DNA of 64,000 nucleotides from Acidobacteriota bacterium (GCA_021325515.1 JAJPHC010000002.1:1-64000), one strand, 5' to 3'. Counted from the first letter of the stretch, positions 1 through 8,633 are shown. Notes: a model not told the origin generated them from the letters alone. Numbers and translations are program-made.

Positions 1-244
1 CCACCGGTGGAATGAATGCCAGCTCGTCGCCGTCACGGAGCTCGACATCGGGCGGCTCGTACGACTCGTTCACCGCGGTCATCGGCGGCTGCTCGTAATC
101 GCGGAGTCGTCCGTGCTCGGCGCGCAGCCGCTGCCAGATATCGAGCGGCCGGGTGCCGGCCTCGACTTCGAGCTCGGCTTCATCCTGCCCGGTGATGTCG
201 CGCAGGACGGCGAAAAAAAGGAGGCGCACTTTCACGCGCGGCAT
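1..244 (-). CDS. moaD: Molybdopterin synthase sulfur-carrier subunit MoaD (3' end cut by window)
   Basis: Reading the minus strand from the ATG at 244 gives 81 residues of a ubiquitin-like fold protein: it starts MPRVKVRLLFFAVLRDITG and ends at the window edge with DELAFIPPV, the signature just before the C-terminal Gly-Gly of MoaD. The Gly-Gly itself lies outside the window. In the family the C-terminal glycine is thiocarboxylated and gives sulfur to precursor Z with MoaE in molybdenum cofactor synthesis in the cytoplasm. An AGGA stands a few bases before the ATG. It is divergent from the gene at 265 with 20 bp between the start codons. A MoaE or other cofactor gene would be expected beyond the left edge. 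Confidence 0.85.
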   Translation of the reverse strand, partial: MPRVKVRLLFFAVLRDITGQDEAELEVEAGTRPLDIWQRLRAEHGRLRDYEQPPMTAVNESYEPPDVELRDGDELAFIPPV

Positions 245-264
245 TTTATCCTGCGGGAACCGCC

Positions 265-495
265 ATGCCCTTTCATTCGCAGATGACGGTCGACGAGGCG
301 TTCGCAACCCACCCGCACGCGCGGTGGGTCTTCGCCGCATACCGCCTGAGCGGCTGCAACGGATGCTCGCGGTCGAGCGGCGAAACGCTCGCGGAACTGT
401 GTGAAGGCTACAAGCTGCCGCTGGAGAAGTTCCTCGCGGACTTGAATGCGTTGTGCAGGACGACCTCACAGGTGGTCCCTCCGCAGACCGGCTGA
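265..495 (+). CDS. DUF1858-like small cysteine protein
   Basis: A 76-residue protein matching the pattern of the DUF1858 family (hybrid-cluster-protein-associated redox disulfide domain): an N-terminal MTVDEAFATHP segment, a CNGC motif after the first helix, then ETLAELCEGYKLPLEKFLADLNAL. Members are thought to have a redox or metal role but the function is not settled. The CxxC pair and a third Cys (C46 region) could form a disulfide or bind metal. The start at 265 is chosen because the domain begins just after it. It faces moaD head to head, so a shared control region of only 20 bp is implied; a link to molybdenum enzymes is inference. Confidence 0.7.
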   Translation: MPFHSQMTVDEAFATHPHARWVFAAYRLSGCNGCSRSSGETLAELCEGYKLPLEKFLADLNALCRTTSQVVPPQTG

Positions 496-504
496 GAGCT
501 TGTC

Positions 505-1065
505 CTACACGCCGATCTGATCCGCGATCTCGAGCAGCGCGTCGCGCACGAATGCGATGTGCTCTTCGAGATCGACGCCCAGCTCGGCGACGCCGTTGTA
601 GATGTCCTCACGGCTGACGCTGCGCGCGAACGCCTTGTCCTTCAGCTTCTTCTTCACCGACGAAGGCTTCACATCCGCGAGTTTCTTCGACGGCTGGACG
701 AGCGCGCAGGCGACGAGAAATCCGCAGAGCTCGTCGCAGGCGAAGAGCGCTTTCGCCATCGGTGTCGTGCGGGGGACATTCGTGTAGGGCGCGTGGCCGA
801 GGATCGCGGTGCGGAAGTCCTCGTCGAAGCCGTGCTCTTCGAGGATCTTCGAGCCGACATAGGGATGCTGTTCGGCCGTGGGATAGGCCTCGTAGTCGAA
901 ATCGTGGAGCATGCCGCAGAGGCCCCAGCGCACCGGATCTTCGCCGGGCGCGAAACGGAGAGCGCACGCTTTCATCGCCTGCTCGACGGCCAGCGCGTGC
1001 TTTCGGAGAGAGTCGGTCTTCGTGTACTCGTGAAGGAGAGCGAGAGCTTCGTCGCGTGTCTTCAT
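505..1065 (-). CDS. HD-domain phosphohydrolase
   Basis: 186 residues. The HD metal site is visible: H23 in RKHALAVE, then H54-D55 in MLHDFDYEAYP, and a later Asp near 110 in FACDEL. This is the arrangement of small stand-alone HD hydrolases acting on phosphate esters or nucleotides; the substrate cannot be told. The gene lies 12 bp after the beta-barrel gene and so might be in its transcript, but it also has its own TAGAAT box exactly 9 nt before the ATG (the box includes the upstream stop codon) and no Shine-Dalgarno sequence, suggesting a leaderless message from a private promoter. The family call is firm; its role is unknown. Confidence 0.85.
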   Translation of the reverse strand: MKTRDEALALLHEYTKTDSLRKHALAVEQAMKACALRFAPGEDPVRWGLCGMLHDFDYEAYPTAEQHPYVGSKILEEHGFDEDFRTAILGHAPYTNVPRTTPMAKALFACDELCGFLVACALVQPSKKLADVKPSSVKKKLKDKAFARSVSREDIYNGVAELGVDLEEHIAFVRDALLEIADQIGV

Positions 1066-1080
1066 GAAGCGCGCATTCTA
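1066..1080 (-). promoter_or_regulatory. TAGAAT box of HD gene, leaderless type
   Basis: On the minus strand TAGAAT (1075-1080) is followed by 9 nt (gcgcgcttc) and the ATG at 1065. The TAG is also the stop codon of the upstream barrel gene. No Shine-Dalgarno sequence is present. The same TAGAAT-GCGCGC wording recurs before glyQ. Confidence 0.5.
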
Positions 1081-1740
1081 GTGCCTCCATCGGATGCCGA
1101 GCGTCGTGTGTACGTTGTGCGGCTTCGCGATCTCGAGACCGGTGGTATTCGCCGGGAAGTCGCCGCGCTCGAACGGAGAGGCCGTGACGATGTCCTGCGC
1201 CTTCGCTTCGATGGCGAGCGAGCGATTCATCCACCATTGCACGCCGGCCCCGGCCATTGCGCCGCCGCGGCCGCGCGAGCCGTTGAACGGCTGCAGCGAA
1301 CCGTTAGACGCCGCATGGATGTGATACTGCGCGAACGCCGGACCGCCGAAGATCTGGAGGTTGATGCTTCCGTGAGGATTGACCGTGAAGACGACCGGAA
1401 GCGCCCAGGAGGTGACGTTCATCCGCCCGGCGTCGAGGTGGACGCCGGAGCCGGATCCACGCACGGAGAGCTTCGACTCCGTGAACGTGCCTTCCAGCCG
1501 CGCGGCCCAACGCTCGCTGAAGCTGCGCTCGAGGTCGACAGCGAGCCCGGGCCGTGTTGCCGCGGTCAGGCGGAGTGTGGTGGTGCTGACGGACGTCTCG
1601 GTCGCGATGCGCGACGTGCGGGAGACGAACTTGCCGAACACGAACGGCCCGGTTCCGGCGCCCACGCTCCAGCCATCGGCGAGCACGGCAGGTGCAATCA
1701 GGATGAGACAGAGCGGCAGGAGGCACGAGGTTACCTTCAT
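1078..1740 (-). CDS. Outer-membrane beta-barrel protein
   Basis: 220 residues starting with a clear signal peptide (MKVTSCLLPLCLILIAPAVLA, cleavage after ALA near residue 21). The mature part alternates polar and hydrophobic residues in short strands, with FTESKLSVRG, WALPVVFTVNP and INLQIFGGPAFAQYH-like segments, and ends in TTLGIRWRH, with an aromatic near the C-terminus as in OmpA/OmpW-like 8-strand barrels. No specific family is recognised. Residues NGSLQPFNGSRGRGGAMAGAGVQWW match the pre-terminal strand pattern of porin-like proteins of the opacity type. It stands at the head of a two-gene minus-strand unit with the HD gene. Function unknown. Confidence 0.65.
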   Translation of the reverse strand: MKVTSCLLPLCLILIAPAVLADGWSVGAGTGPFVFGKFVSRTSRIATETSVSTTTLRLTAATRPGLAVDLERSFSERWAARLEGTFTESKLSVRGSGSGVHLDAGRMNVTSWALPVVFTVNPHGSINLQIFGGPAFAQYHIHAASNGSLQPFNGSRGRGGAMAGAGVQWWMNRSLAIEAKAQDIVTASPFERGDFPANTTGLEIAKPHNVHTTLGIRWRH

Positions 1741-1954
1741 GGGGTGGACAGAATTGCAACGAGGAAGCCAGAGTCGGCAAATCTTGCCGACCTCAACAGG
1801 CGGGACTGGGAGGTACGTGCCGTGGCAGAGGCCAGGTTAAGTTCTGAAGTATGTATGGTTTGCGAGAACAAATCGATCCGGATGGAGCGAAAAAGTACAG
1901 TCGAGAATGGCAACTCGGTAAGTTGGCGCAAATCCCGCAATGGGAGGTAGCACG

Positions 1955-2080
1955 ATGAATATGGTTCTGACCAGAGATTCGGAACCGCGACGCGAGTCCA
2001 ACCTTACTAGCTCGCGTCTAGTGGCCGCTGCGGGCTCCTTCCTAAACTATTGGACCGATTTTGGACGATTAATCACTTAG
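1955..2080 (+). CDS. Possible 41-residue small protein
   Basis: ATG at 1955 preceded by GGGAGGT at a normal 7-8 nt spacing, then 41 sense codons and TAG. The peptide begins MNMVLTRDSEPRRESN and ends NYWTDFGRLIT. No family is recognised and there is no signal peptide or membrane helix. The only support is the strong ribosome site and isolation in an otherwise long spacer; it could equally be a regulatory upstream ORF or chance. Confidence 0.3.
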   Translation: MNMVLTRDSEPRRESNLTSSRLVAAAGSFLNYWTDFGRLIT

Positions 2081-2141
2081 CTTCCTTGAACCCTGCCACG
2101 ATGGCCGCAGCGGTCCAACCCCCTTCTCAGTAGTAGCACGC

Positions 2142-2161
2142 GCGGAGCCGAAAGGCTCCGC
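2142..2161. terminator. GNRA-loop hairpin
   Basis: GCGGAGCC, loop GAAA, GGCTCCGC: an 8-bp perfect stem. On the plus strand it is followed by AAGTGTTTT, a poor U-tract, so it could end the small ORF transcript or simply be a structured element. Confidence 0.4.
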
Positions 2162-2184
2162 AAGTGTTTTAAGGGGATGGGAGA

Positions 2185-2266
2185 ATGGGACCTATAGGAC
2201 CTATGGGACCCATAGGTGGAATTCAAGCGTTCCTCGCATAGGTCCCATAGGTCCTATAGGTCCCAT
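2185..2266. repeat. Nonamer-based palindrome, copy 1
   Basis: Left arm 2185-2210 and right arm 2241-2266 are perfect reverse complements over 26 bp with a 30-nt loop. Each arm is itself made of about 9-bp units (GGACCTATA, GGACCTATG; right TCCCATAGG, TCCTATAGG). The same core returns at 17303-17418. The element sits immediately upstream of the polA promoter box. Confidence 0.85.
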
Positions 2267-2274
2267 TCGTCCCA

Positions 2275-2288
2275 TACAATCCCCACCC
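2275..2288 (+). promoter_or_regulatory. TACAAT box of polA, leaderless type
   Basis: TACAAT (2275-2280) followed by 8 nt (ccccaccc) and the GTG start of polA. There is no purine-rich ribosome site between, so transcription would begin at or next to the start codon. No convincing -35 hexamer is seen. Confidence 0.5.
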
Positions 2289-4892
2289 GTGCCGACCAAA
2301 CGCCCGAAGCTGTTCCTCATCGACGGCTCCAACAACGTCTATCGCTCCTACTTCGCGATCCGCAATCTGACGAACTCCTCCGGAATGGCGACGAACGCCG
2401 TGTACGGGTTCACCACCACGCTGCGCAAGCTCCTCAAGGACCATCAGCCCGATTACATCGCAGTTGCGTTCGACATCGGTTCGGCCAAGGCGCGGCATGA
2501 AGCGTTCGAGGATTACAAGAAGGATCGCCGGCCGATGCCCGACGATCTTTCCATTCAGCTTCCCTTCGTCAACGAAGTGCTCGAGGGCTTCCGCATTCCG
2601 ACCATCGGCGTCGAGGATTGGGAAGCGGACGACCTGATCGGCTCGATCGCCTGCACCGCGCGCGATCGCGGTTACGACGTGGTCATCGCCACATCGGACA
2701 AAGACTTTTTTCAGCTCGTCGGAGATGGCATCAGCCTCTACCACACAGGCCGCGAACTGCTCTACGACGCGAAGGGAGTGGAAGAAACGTTCGGACTTCC
2801 GCCAGAGAAGGTCGTCGATGTCATGGCCATCTGGGGCGACGCGATCGACAACATCCCGGGCGTTCCGGGCATCGGCGAGAAAGGTGCGAAGGCGCTGATC
2901 GCCGAATACGGTTCGCTCGACGGCGTCTACGAGAATCTCGACAAGCTGAAACCTGCGCAGCGCAAGAAGCTCGAGGAGAACAGAGAGAAGGCGTATCTTT
3001 CGCGCGAGCTCGCGCGCATCAAGTGCGACCTCGAGTACGAGCTCGATTTCGACACTCTCCGCCTCGGCGAGCCGGATCGCGCGAAGCTGCACGACGTCTT
3101 CTCGCGCCTGGAGTTCGCGTCGCTCATGCAGGAGTATCTGCCCGAGGCGCCGCCGGTCGAACGCGAGTTTCGCATCGCGGAACGCGGTGAGGATGTCCGC
3201 GGATTCGCACGCGACGCGGAGGCGATCGCAATCTGGATCGAGCCTGATCTCGGCGCGGCGCTCTCGGTGAAGCGCGGCGAGGCGCTCCTCGTCGCCTTCA
3301 ACAACGCGGACGCCGCCGCCGCGCTTCGCGAGCTCTTCGAGTCCGGCCGCCTCTTCGTCGCGCATGATGCGAAGAGCCAGTTGCGGCGTCTGCATGCGGC
3401 AGGGTGGCCCGCACCCGAGAGATGGGCCGACACGATGCTGATGTCGTACGTCATCAACCCCGGCCTTCCGTCGCACGAGCTCGGAAACGTCGCGCGCGAC
3501 CGCCTGAAGCTGGACGTGCTGACGCGCAAGGATCTCGCGAAGACCGCGCCGCTGTTCGCCGCCGATCACGAAGTCGCCCCCTACACCCAGTACCTCGGCG
3601 AGAAATCCGACATCGCGCTCGCGCTGCGCGAGGTCTTCGAGCCGGAGCTGAAGAACGAGCTGCGAACGATCTACGACACGATCGAGATGCCGCTGATGCC
3701 GGTGCTCGCGGCGATGGAAGAACGCGGCATCCGTATCGATGTGGCGCTGCTGCGCACGATGTCCGCGACGATGGGCGTGCAGCTCGCCGAACTCGAGAAG
3801 AAGATCTATGCCGAGGCGGGGATGGAGTTCAACATCAACTCGCCGCAGCAGCTCGGACACATCCTGTTCGAGAAGCTGAACTATCCCGTCATCAAGAAGA
3901 CGAAGGGGACGAAGGCCTTCTCGACGTCGGTCGAAGTGCTGCAGGAGCTCGCGTCGCATGGCTTTGCGGTTCCGCAGCTCATCCTGCAGCATCGCGAGCT
4001 GCACAAGCTGAAGTCGACGTACATCGATGCGCTTCCGCAGCTCGTCGCGAGCGACGGGAGGGTGCACACGTCGTTCAATCAGGCAGTCGCGGCGACGGGA
4101 CGCCTCTCATCGTCGGATCCGAATCTGCAGAACATTCCGATCCGCACAGAGCTCGGCCGCGAGATCCGCAAGGCGTTCGTCGCCGACGATGGCCACGTGC
4201 TCGTCTCTGCCGACTACTCGCAGGTCGAGCTGCGCATCCTCGCGCACATCTCCGGAGACGAGTCGCTCATCGAGACATTCCGGCGCGGCGCCGATATCCA
4301 TCGCGCGACCGCGGCGAAGATGTTCGGCGTCACCGAAGAGGAGCTGACGCACGATCAGCGGCGTGCGGCGAAGACGATCAACTTCGGCGTGCTGTACGGC
4401 ATGTCGGCCTTCCGTCTGTCGAACGAGCTGAACATCTCCACGGCGCAGGCGAAGGAGTGGATCGAGGCGTACTTCGCGCGCTATCCGAAGATCCAGGGCT
4501 ATCTGGACAGGACGCTGGAAGAGGCGCGCGCCACGGGCAAGGTGACGACGCTGTTCGGCCGTGTGCGCTACATCCCCGAGATTCACAACCGCTCGTTCAC
4601 GGTGCGCGGCAATGCGGAACGGATGGCGACGAATGCACCGATTCAGGGGACGGCGGCGGATCTGTTGAAGCTGGCGATGATCGCGCTCGAGCAGCGCCTG
4701 CAGCGCGAGACCGGCGGCAGGTCGCGCATGTTGCTCACGGTCCATGACGAAATCGTGATCGAGACGCCGGAGGCAGGCGCAGCCGACGTGGCGGGGATCG
4801 TGAAAGAGACGATGGAGAAGATCCATCCGCTGGCCGTGCCGCTCGCGGTGGACGTGCGGTGGGGTAGAAGTTGGTACGACGCCAAGGATTGA
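2289..4892 (+). CDS. polA: DNA polymerase I
   Basis: 867 residues with the three PolA domains: 5'-3' exonuclease (about 1-290, FLIDGSNNVYRSYFA at the start), a 3'-5' exonuclease fold (about 300-470) and the polymerase. Polymerase motifs are intact: motif A DYSQVELRILAHISGDE (about 640), motif B RRAAKTINFGVLYG and motif C VHDE (about 818). The proofreading site is degraded: the usual FDTET reads IWIEP and the second Asp of the NxKxD motif is missing (HDAKSQ), so the middle domain is probably inactive, as in Taq polymerase. It fills gaps in replication and excision repair. The GTG start is taken because the domain begins at once after it and a TACAAT box lies 8 nt upstream. The downstream lipoprotein overlaps its 3' end. 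Confidence 0.97.
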   Translation: MPTKRPKLFLIDGSNNVYRSYFAIRNLTNSSGMATNAVYGFTTTLRKLLKDHQPDYIAVAFDIGSAKARHEAFEDYKKDRRPMPDDLSIQLPFVNEVLEGFRIPTIGVEDWEADDLIGSIACTARDRGYDVVIATSDKDFFQLVGDGISLYHTGRELLYDAKGVEETFGLPPEKVVDVMAIWGDAIDNIPGVPGIGEKGAKALIAEYGSLDGVYENLDKLKPAQRKKLEENREKAYLSRELARIKCDLEYELDFDTLRLGEPDRAKLHDVFSRLEFASLMQEYLPEAPPVEREFRIAERGEDVRGFARDAEAIAIWIEPDLGAALSVKRGEALLVAFNNADAAAALRELFESGRLFVAHDAKSQLRRLHAAGWPAPERWADTMLMSYVINPGLPSHELGNVARDRLKLDVLTRKDLAKTAPLFAADHEVAPYTQYLGEKSDIALALREVFEPELKNELRTIYDTIEMPLMPVLAAMEERGIRIDVALLRTMSATMGVQLAELEKKIYAEAGMEFNINSPQQLGHILFEKLNYPVIKKTKGTKAFSTSVEVLQELASHGFAVPQLILQHRELHKLKSTYIDALPQLVASDGRVHTSFNQAVAATGRLSSSDPNLQNIPIRTELGREIRKAFVADDGHVLVSADYSQVELRILAHISGDESLIETFRRGADIHRATAAKMFGVTEEELTHDQRRAAKTINFGVLYGMSAFRLSNELNISTAQAKEWIEAYFARYPKIQGYLDRTLEEARATGKVTTLFGRVRYIPEIHNRSFTVRGNAERMATNAPIQGTAADLLKLAMIALEQRLQRETGGRSRMLLTVHDEIVIETPEAGAADVAGIVKETMEKIHPLAVPLAVDVRWGRSWYDAKD

Positions 4893-5575
4893 TACTCACC
4901 ATCGTCGCGATCGCGATCTCCTGTCAGCGAGCGGCTCCGGCTTCGAAGAAAACGGGCGAGCCGCAGGTGCGGGCGACGGTCGTCACGATTCGCACCACCA
5001 TTCAGCCGGAGAACAGGAGTTACGTCCACGCGCTCATGATCGCGAACAACCTCGCGCGCAGCGGTGACGAGGTCGATTCGTGGCGCCTGTTCGATCTGAA
5101 GAAGGAAGAGGTCACGTTCGTCGACGACATCACGCGCAGCTATCGCACCGCCACGATTGCCGCGCTGCGGAAAGAGCATCGCGACGCGTACGCGAAGCCG
5201 GCTGCACCCGAGCTCCCGTCCGCGCAATGGGCGGCGACGAATGAATCGCGCAGCGTGACCGGATATCAGACGAGAAGGGCGGTCGTGCGCATGGGCGGCT
5301 ACATGCGCGAGCTGTGGATTGCAGAGAAGTGCCCGATCCCTGCGCAGCTCTTTGCGTTCATGCGCGCCAGCGAGCCTGCACCATCGCCGGCCGCCGGCGT
5401 GGCGCGGAGCGTCGATGAAGCTCTGCTCAAATTGCAGGGCTATCCGCTCGCGGAGCATGCGGAGCTGCCGTTCAGCGAGAGGAAGATGGTCGTCGATCGC
5501 GTGGTGGAGAAGATCGAACAGAAGGATGTGCCGGCGTCGTGGTTCCAGGTGCCGGCGGGATATCGGAAGCAGTGA
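4871..5575 (+). CDS. Lipoprotein of unknown function (DUF4412-like)
   Basis: 234 residues. MVRRQGLILTIVAIAISC is a lipoprotein signal with the lipid-carrying Cys at 18. The body has the phrases RLFDLKKEEVTFVDDITRSYRT and a later VRMGGYMRELWIAEKCPIP, a layout I associate with DUF4412-like periplasmic proteins (value stored, then compared with a table-like conversion statement), but the link is weak. The TTG start at 4871 overlaps polA by 22 bp and gives a proper positively charged signal; a TTG at 4889 would leave no n-region. It meets selB tail to tail with only 6 bp between the stops. Function not known. Confidence 0.7.
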   Translation: MVRRQGLILTIVAIAISCQRAAPASKKTGEPQVRATVVTIRTTIQPENRSYVHALMIANNLARSGDEVDSWRLFDLKKEEVTFVDDITRSYRTATIAALRKEHRDAYAKPAAPELPSAQWAATNESRSVTGYQTRRAVVRMGGYMRELWIAEKCPIPAQLFAFMRASEPAPSPAAGVARSVDEALLKLQGYPLAEHAELPFSERKMVVDRVVEKIEQKDVPASWFQVPAGYRKQ

Positions 5576-5590
5576 TGTGTCCTACATCAC
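5572..5590. terminator. Short hairpin between convergent genes
   Basis: GTGATGT, loop GTCCT, ACATCAC. The stem contains the stop codons of both the lipoprotein gene (plus) and selB (minus). No U-tract follows on either side, so it may be only a weak bidirectional stop. Confidence 0.35.
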
Positions 5591-7468
5591 CTTGCGCGAA
5601 TCGCCGATCCTCTTCGTGATCCCTTCGCGATCGAATTGCTCGAGAAGCGGGATCGCAATCTTCCGCGACAATCCGAAGAACTCCTTGAATTGCCCGACGT
5701 CGATCGTCTCTCCCTTTTTCTCGCCGATCCGCGCGCGCGCTGCGGCGAGAGCGTCGCGATGCAGATACACGCCATCCGCGATGCGCACGAGGACGCCCTG
5801 CTTCACGAGATAGCTGATGACTCCCTCGATCACCTTCGGCTTCGAATGAATGGTTTTGATCAGTTCGGACACGGGCGGCGGCGCGAGCGCGGCATCGCCG
5901 AATCTCTTTTCGATCGTCTTCGCGAGCTCGCCCTCTTCGCCGCTCAGGCGCTTGGCGCGTCCGGGGATGTCGAGCGCATCGCCGGCGACGAGCACGATCT
6001 TCTCGCGCTGCAGATCCATCAGCAGATGGTTGATGATCGCCGGATCGGTGCCGCGCGGAATCAGCTTCTGGACGAACTCCGACTTGGGCACATTGAGCGC
6101 GAGCTTGTTCGTCTTGAAGTAGTGATCGAGAAACTCGATCGCGCGGCGCCGGAAGTCGGCGACAACATCGTTGTGAATCCACTTCCCCTCGCCTGCGACG
6201 GCGAGGGAGGGCATGTTGCGCAGTTCCTTCCTGAGGGTGGCGAGGCGGATGCCGGTTCGCGCCTGCACTTCCGCGATGTCGAGTCCGCGCAGGCCGTCGA
6301 GCTTCGCCATCAGCGCGACGCGCTCGATCAGCGAGCCGCCCGCCAGCGCATCGAGCAGTTCCGTGCGCGTTCCGCGGCTCAGCTTCGGCAGGTGCGCGTC
6401 GAGGATCGTGCCGCCGCCAATCGTCAACGCCGGTGAATAGCGGCGGATGACGAAGCGATCACCGGCGACCGCGACGACCGGAGACTCCAGGCGGATCTGC
6501 ACGTAGGCGCGCTGTCCCGGCTTCAGCTCCGCCGTTTCGTCGACGAAGCGGATCGTGCCGAGCAGTTCCGACGCGAGATGGTGGAAGCGGATGCGCGTCT
6601 GGTCCCGCAGCGGTTTTGAATCTTCGAGCAGATCGAGTTGCGCGGTGATCACCGAGGAGGTTCGCAGCGTGTCGGGAAGCACGATCTGCTGTCCGCGCTC
6701 GATGTCTTCATGCGCGATGTCGGGAAGATTGACGGACGTGCGCTCGCCGGCCGAGGCGTGATCGCGCGGCTCGCCGTGCACTTGAATGGCGCGTGCGCGG
6801 CTGCGGCGGCCGCCGGGAAGCAGCTCGATCTCGGTTTCGACCGCGAGCTGTCCTGAGTACGACGTGCCGGTGATGACCGAGCCGAAGCCCTTCATCGTGA
6901 AGACGCGATCGATCGGAAGGCGGAACACGCGCGTCGAGGCATCGCGGTCGCCGACGCTCGCCACCGATGCGAGCAGCGCCGCACGCAGCTCGTCGAGGCC
7001 GTCACCGCGCGTGCTGCTCACGGGGATGATTGGTTTGCCGGCGAGGAAACTGCCGGCGACGAGCTCCTCGATCTCGAGGCGCACGAGCTCGATGATGTCT
7101 CGGTCGGCGAGATCGCATTTCGTGATCGCGACCACGCCGGACGGAATGCCGAGCAGCTTGCAGATCGCGAAGTGCTCGCGGGTCTGCGGCTTGATCGATT
7201 CATCCGCGGCGACGACGAGCAGCGCGCTGTCGATGCCGCCGACGCCGGCCAGCATGTTCTTCACGAAGCGCTCGTGTCCCGGCACGTCGATGAAGCCGAT
7301 CTGGTACTCGTCCGTGAACCAGCTCGCGAACCCGAGGTCGATCGTGATGCCGCGCTTCTTCTCCTCGGGAAGACGATCGGTGTCGACGCCCGTGAGTGCT
7401 TTCACGAGCGATGTCTTGCCGTGATCGATGTGTCCCGCGGTTCCGACGATGCGGCGCTTTCGTTCCAT
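5582..7468 (-). CDS. selB: Selenocysteine-specific elongation factor SelB
   Basis: 628 residues. The GTPase domain shows G1 [10 protein letters not shown] (12-21), [12 protein letters not shown] in switch [10 protein letters not shown] (G3) and TKCD (G4); domain II and III follow (about 180-340) with the characteristic [12 protein letters not shown]. The C-terminal third (about 350-628) is made of winged-helix units, which in SelB bind the SECIS hairpin of the mRNA. SelB brings selenocysteinyl-tRNA to recoded UGA codons on the ribosome. Its presence implies a selenocysteine system, but selA, selD and tRNA-Sec are not in this window. A TACGAT lies 11 nt before the ATG. DUF72 gene is 41 bp upstream on the same strand. 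Confidence 0.95.
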   Translation of the reverse strand: MERKRRIVGTAGHIDHGKTSLVKALTGVDTDRLPEEKKRGITIDLGFASWFTDEYQIGFIDVPGHERFVKNMLAGVGGIDSALLVVAADESIKPQTREHFAICKLLGIPSGVVAITKCDLADRDIIELVRLEIEELVAGSFLAGKPIIPVSSTRGDGLDELRAALLASVASVGDRDASTRVFRLPIDRVFTMKGFGSVITGTSYSGQLAVETEIELLPGGRRSRARAIQVHGEPRDHASAGERTSVNLPDIAHEDIERGQQIVLPDTLRTSSVITAQLDLLEDSKPLRDQTRIRFHHLASELLGTIRFVDETAELKPGQRAYVQIRLESPVVAVAGDRFVIRRYSPALTIGGGTILDAHLPKLSRGTRTELLDALAGGSLIERVALMAKLDGLRGLDIAEVQARTGIRLATLRKELRNMPSLAVAGEGKWIHNDVVADFRRRAIEFLDHYFKTNKLALNVPKSEFVQKLIPRGTDPAIINHLLMDLQREKIVLVAGDALDIPGRAKRLSGEEGELAKTIEKRFGDAALAPPPVSELIKTIHSKPKVIEGVISYLVKQGVLVRIADGVYLHRDALAAARARIGEKKGETIDVGQFKEFFGLSRKIAIPLLEQFDREGITKRIGDSRKVM

Positions 7469-7509
7469 GCTCGTTCGCTATCGTATCGAAAGCGCGCACC
7501 CGTTCCCGG

Positions 7510-8346
7510 TCAGGCGTGCGGGGTGTCAGCTCCAAGACTCCCCGGAAGTTTCGCCTCCTGCCCGAGCGATCGCTTGAGGTCGACCGCGTTGATGATCGCC
7601 TGTCCGCGGAAGTGGTTGTTGGTGATGACGTACGTCTCGCGCTGCTGCGACATCTCATCGATGCGCTCGACCCATGGCGCGAGCTCTTCCTTCGAATAGA
7701 GATAGTTGTAGCGCTCCCACGACTCGGCGTGGGAGAACCACTTCTCATAGTTGCGGCCATGCAGACGCGCATAGGCGACCGGTCCCGTCACGGTGGCCGC
7801 GGGCTTGACCGAATCGTGGAAGAGCGGCTGGTCGACGTTCACCCACGACACGTTGTGCTCGCGCAGGAACGAGAAGAAGGCGTCGTTCTGAAATGTGGAG
7901 TGGCGCACTTCGAGCGCCTGCGGATAGTCAACAAATTGACGAAAGAGCGCTGCGAGCTTGTCGCGCGATTCTGGCGAGTCCTTGAAGCTCCAGGGAAACT
8001 GCAGAAGGATTGCCCCGAGGCAGCCGGCGCCGGCGAGTGGATCGAGGTAGCTGCGGAACGCGTCGAAGTCGGCGGGCTTCACTTCGGCTGTGTCATGCGT
8101 GAAGCCGCGAAAAATCTTCGTGGTGAACTTGAAGCCGCGATGAAACGCGACACGCCGCGCCCAGCTCTTCGCGTGTGCCGGCGGAGGGATGCGGTAGAAG
8201 GGCGAGTTGATCTCGATCGTGTCGAAGAACGAGGCGAGATACGCGAGCTCATCGAAGCGCCCGCGGCGCGGCGGATAGACGATTCCCTCCCAGTCCTTGT
8301 AGCTCCAGCCGGCAGGTCCGATGCGGATCGGAAGACGCTCAGACAA
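7510..8346 (-). CDS. DUF72 (YecE-like) protein
   Basis: 278 residues matching the DUF72 TIM-barrel family: IRIGPAGWSYKDWEGIVYP at the start, FFDTIEINSPFYRIP, FKFTTKIFRGFTHD, GAILLQFPWSF, LEVRHSTF and YARLHGRNY motifs, and NNHFRGQAIINA near the end. The biochemical role of the family is not established. TTG is the start, placed because IRIGPAGW follows at once and an AAGG lies 9 nt upstream. It is likely cotranscribed with selB (41 bp apart). A 14-bp palindrome covers its ribosome site. Confidence 0.85.
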   Translation of the reverse strand: MSERLPIRIGPAGWSYKDWEGIVYPPRRGRFDELAYLASFFDTIEINSPFYRIPPPAHAKSWARRVAFHRGFKFTTKIFRGFTHDTAEVKPADFDAFRSYLDPLAGAGCLGAILLQFPWSFKDSPESRDKLAALFRQFVDYPQALEVRHSTFQNDAFFSFLREHNVSWVNVDQPLFHDSVKPAATVTGPVAYARLHGRNYEKWFSHAESWERYNYLYSKEELAPWVERIDEMSQQRETYVITNNHFRGQAIINAVDLKRSLGQEAKLPGSLGADTPHA

Positions 8347-8348
8347 TG

Positions 8349-8362
8349 GTCAATACCTTGAC
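8349..8362. promoter_or_regulatory. Palindrome at the DUF72 start (possible operator)
   Basis: GTCAA, TACC, TTGAC: a perfect 5-4-5 dyad three bases upstream of the DUF72 TTG start, covering the AAGG ribosome site. It could be an operator or RNA hairpin. It is short, so chance is possible. Confidence 0.3.
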
Positions 8363-8633
8363 TTTGTTATTTGTGAATTGCACAACGTTCGTTGCGTACT
8401 TGCAGCGACTATGCTAAAAACGACGCACGATTCCAACTGAATAGCAACTCCCGGACAGCAGGTGCGTCGCTGGCGGAACTGTATCGGTTGGATGGAAGGG
8501 GGTCGATCGGCAGAGTCCTTTTCGTCGTTAACCCGAATGGCGGGGGCGAGGTCGCGGCACCCCGCACGTGCACAGCGCTGCGGCATCCATTACCCAAGGT
8601 TTTTCAGATCGTAGGAGATCAAAGGTTTCAATC
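8363..8633. other. 271-bp leader before the zinc-ribbon gene
   Basis: No gene was found. A possible -10 TATGCT lies at 8410-8415, which would give a leader of roughly 210 nt. Several GC-rich self-complementary stretches (around 8540-8585) suggest structure, but no known RNA family was recognised. Confidence 0.35.

Larger units (their letters stand above)
1741..2288. other. 548-bp spacer before polA
   Basis: This spacer holds, in order, a possible 41-codon gene with a good ribosome site (1955-2080), a perfect 8-bp hairpin with a GAAA loop (2142-2161), and the nonamer palindrome (2185-2266) that ends 8 bp before the polA TACAAT box. No RNA gene was recognised. The stretch 1840-1954 is relatively AT-rich and could be a promoter or leader, but no known riboswitch pattern fits. 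Confidence 0.5.

Noticed and set aside
559-1950. A 463-codon open frame on the plus strand opposite the HD and barrel genes
   Set aside because: It is the GC-rich shadow of two well-supported minus-strand genes; the translation is Arg-rich with no domain.
2223-4067. A 614-codon frame antisense to polA
   Set aside because: polA has all polymerase motifs on the other strand; the antisense product is Arg/Leu-rich and unlike any family.
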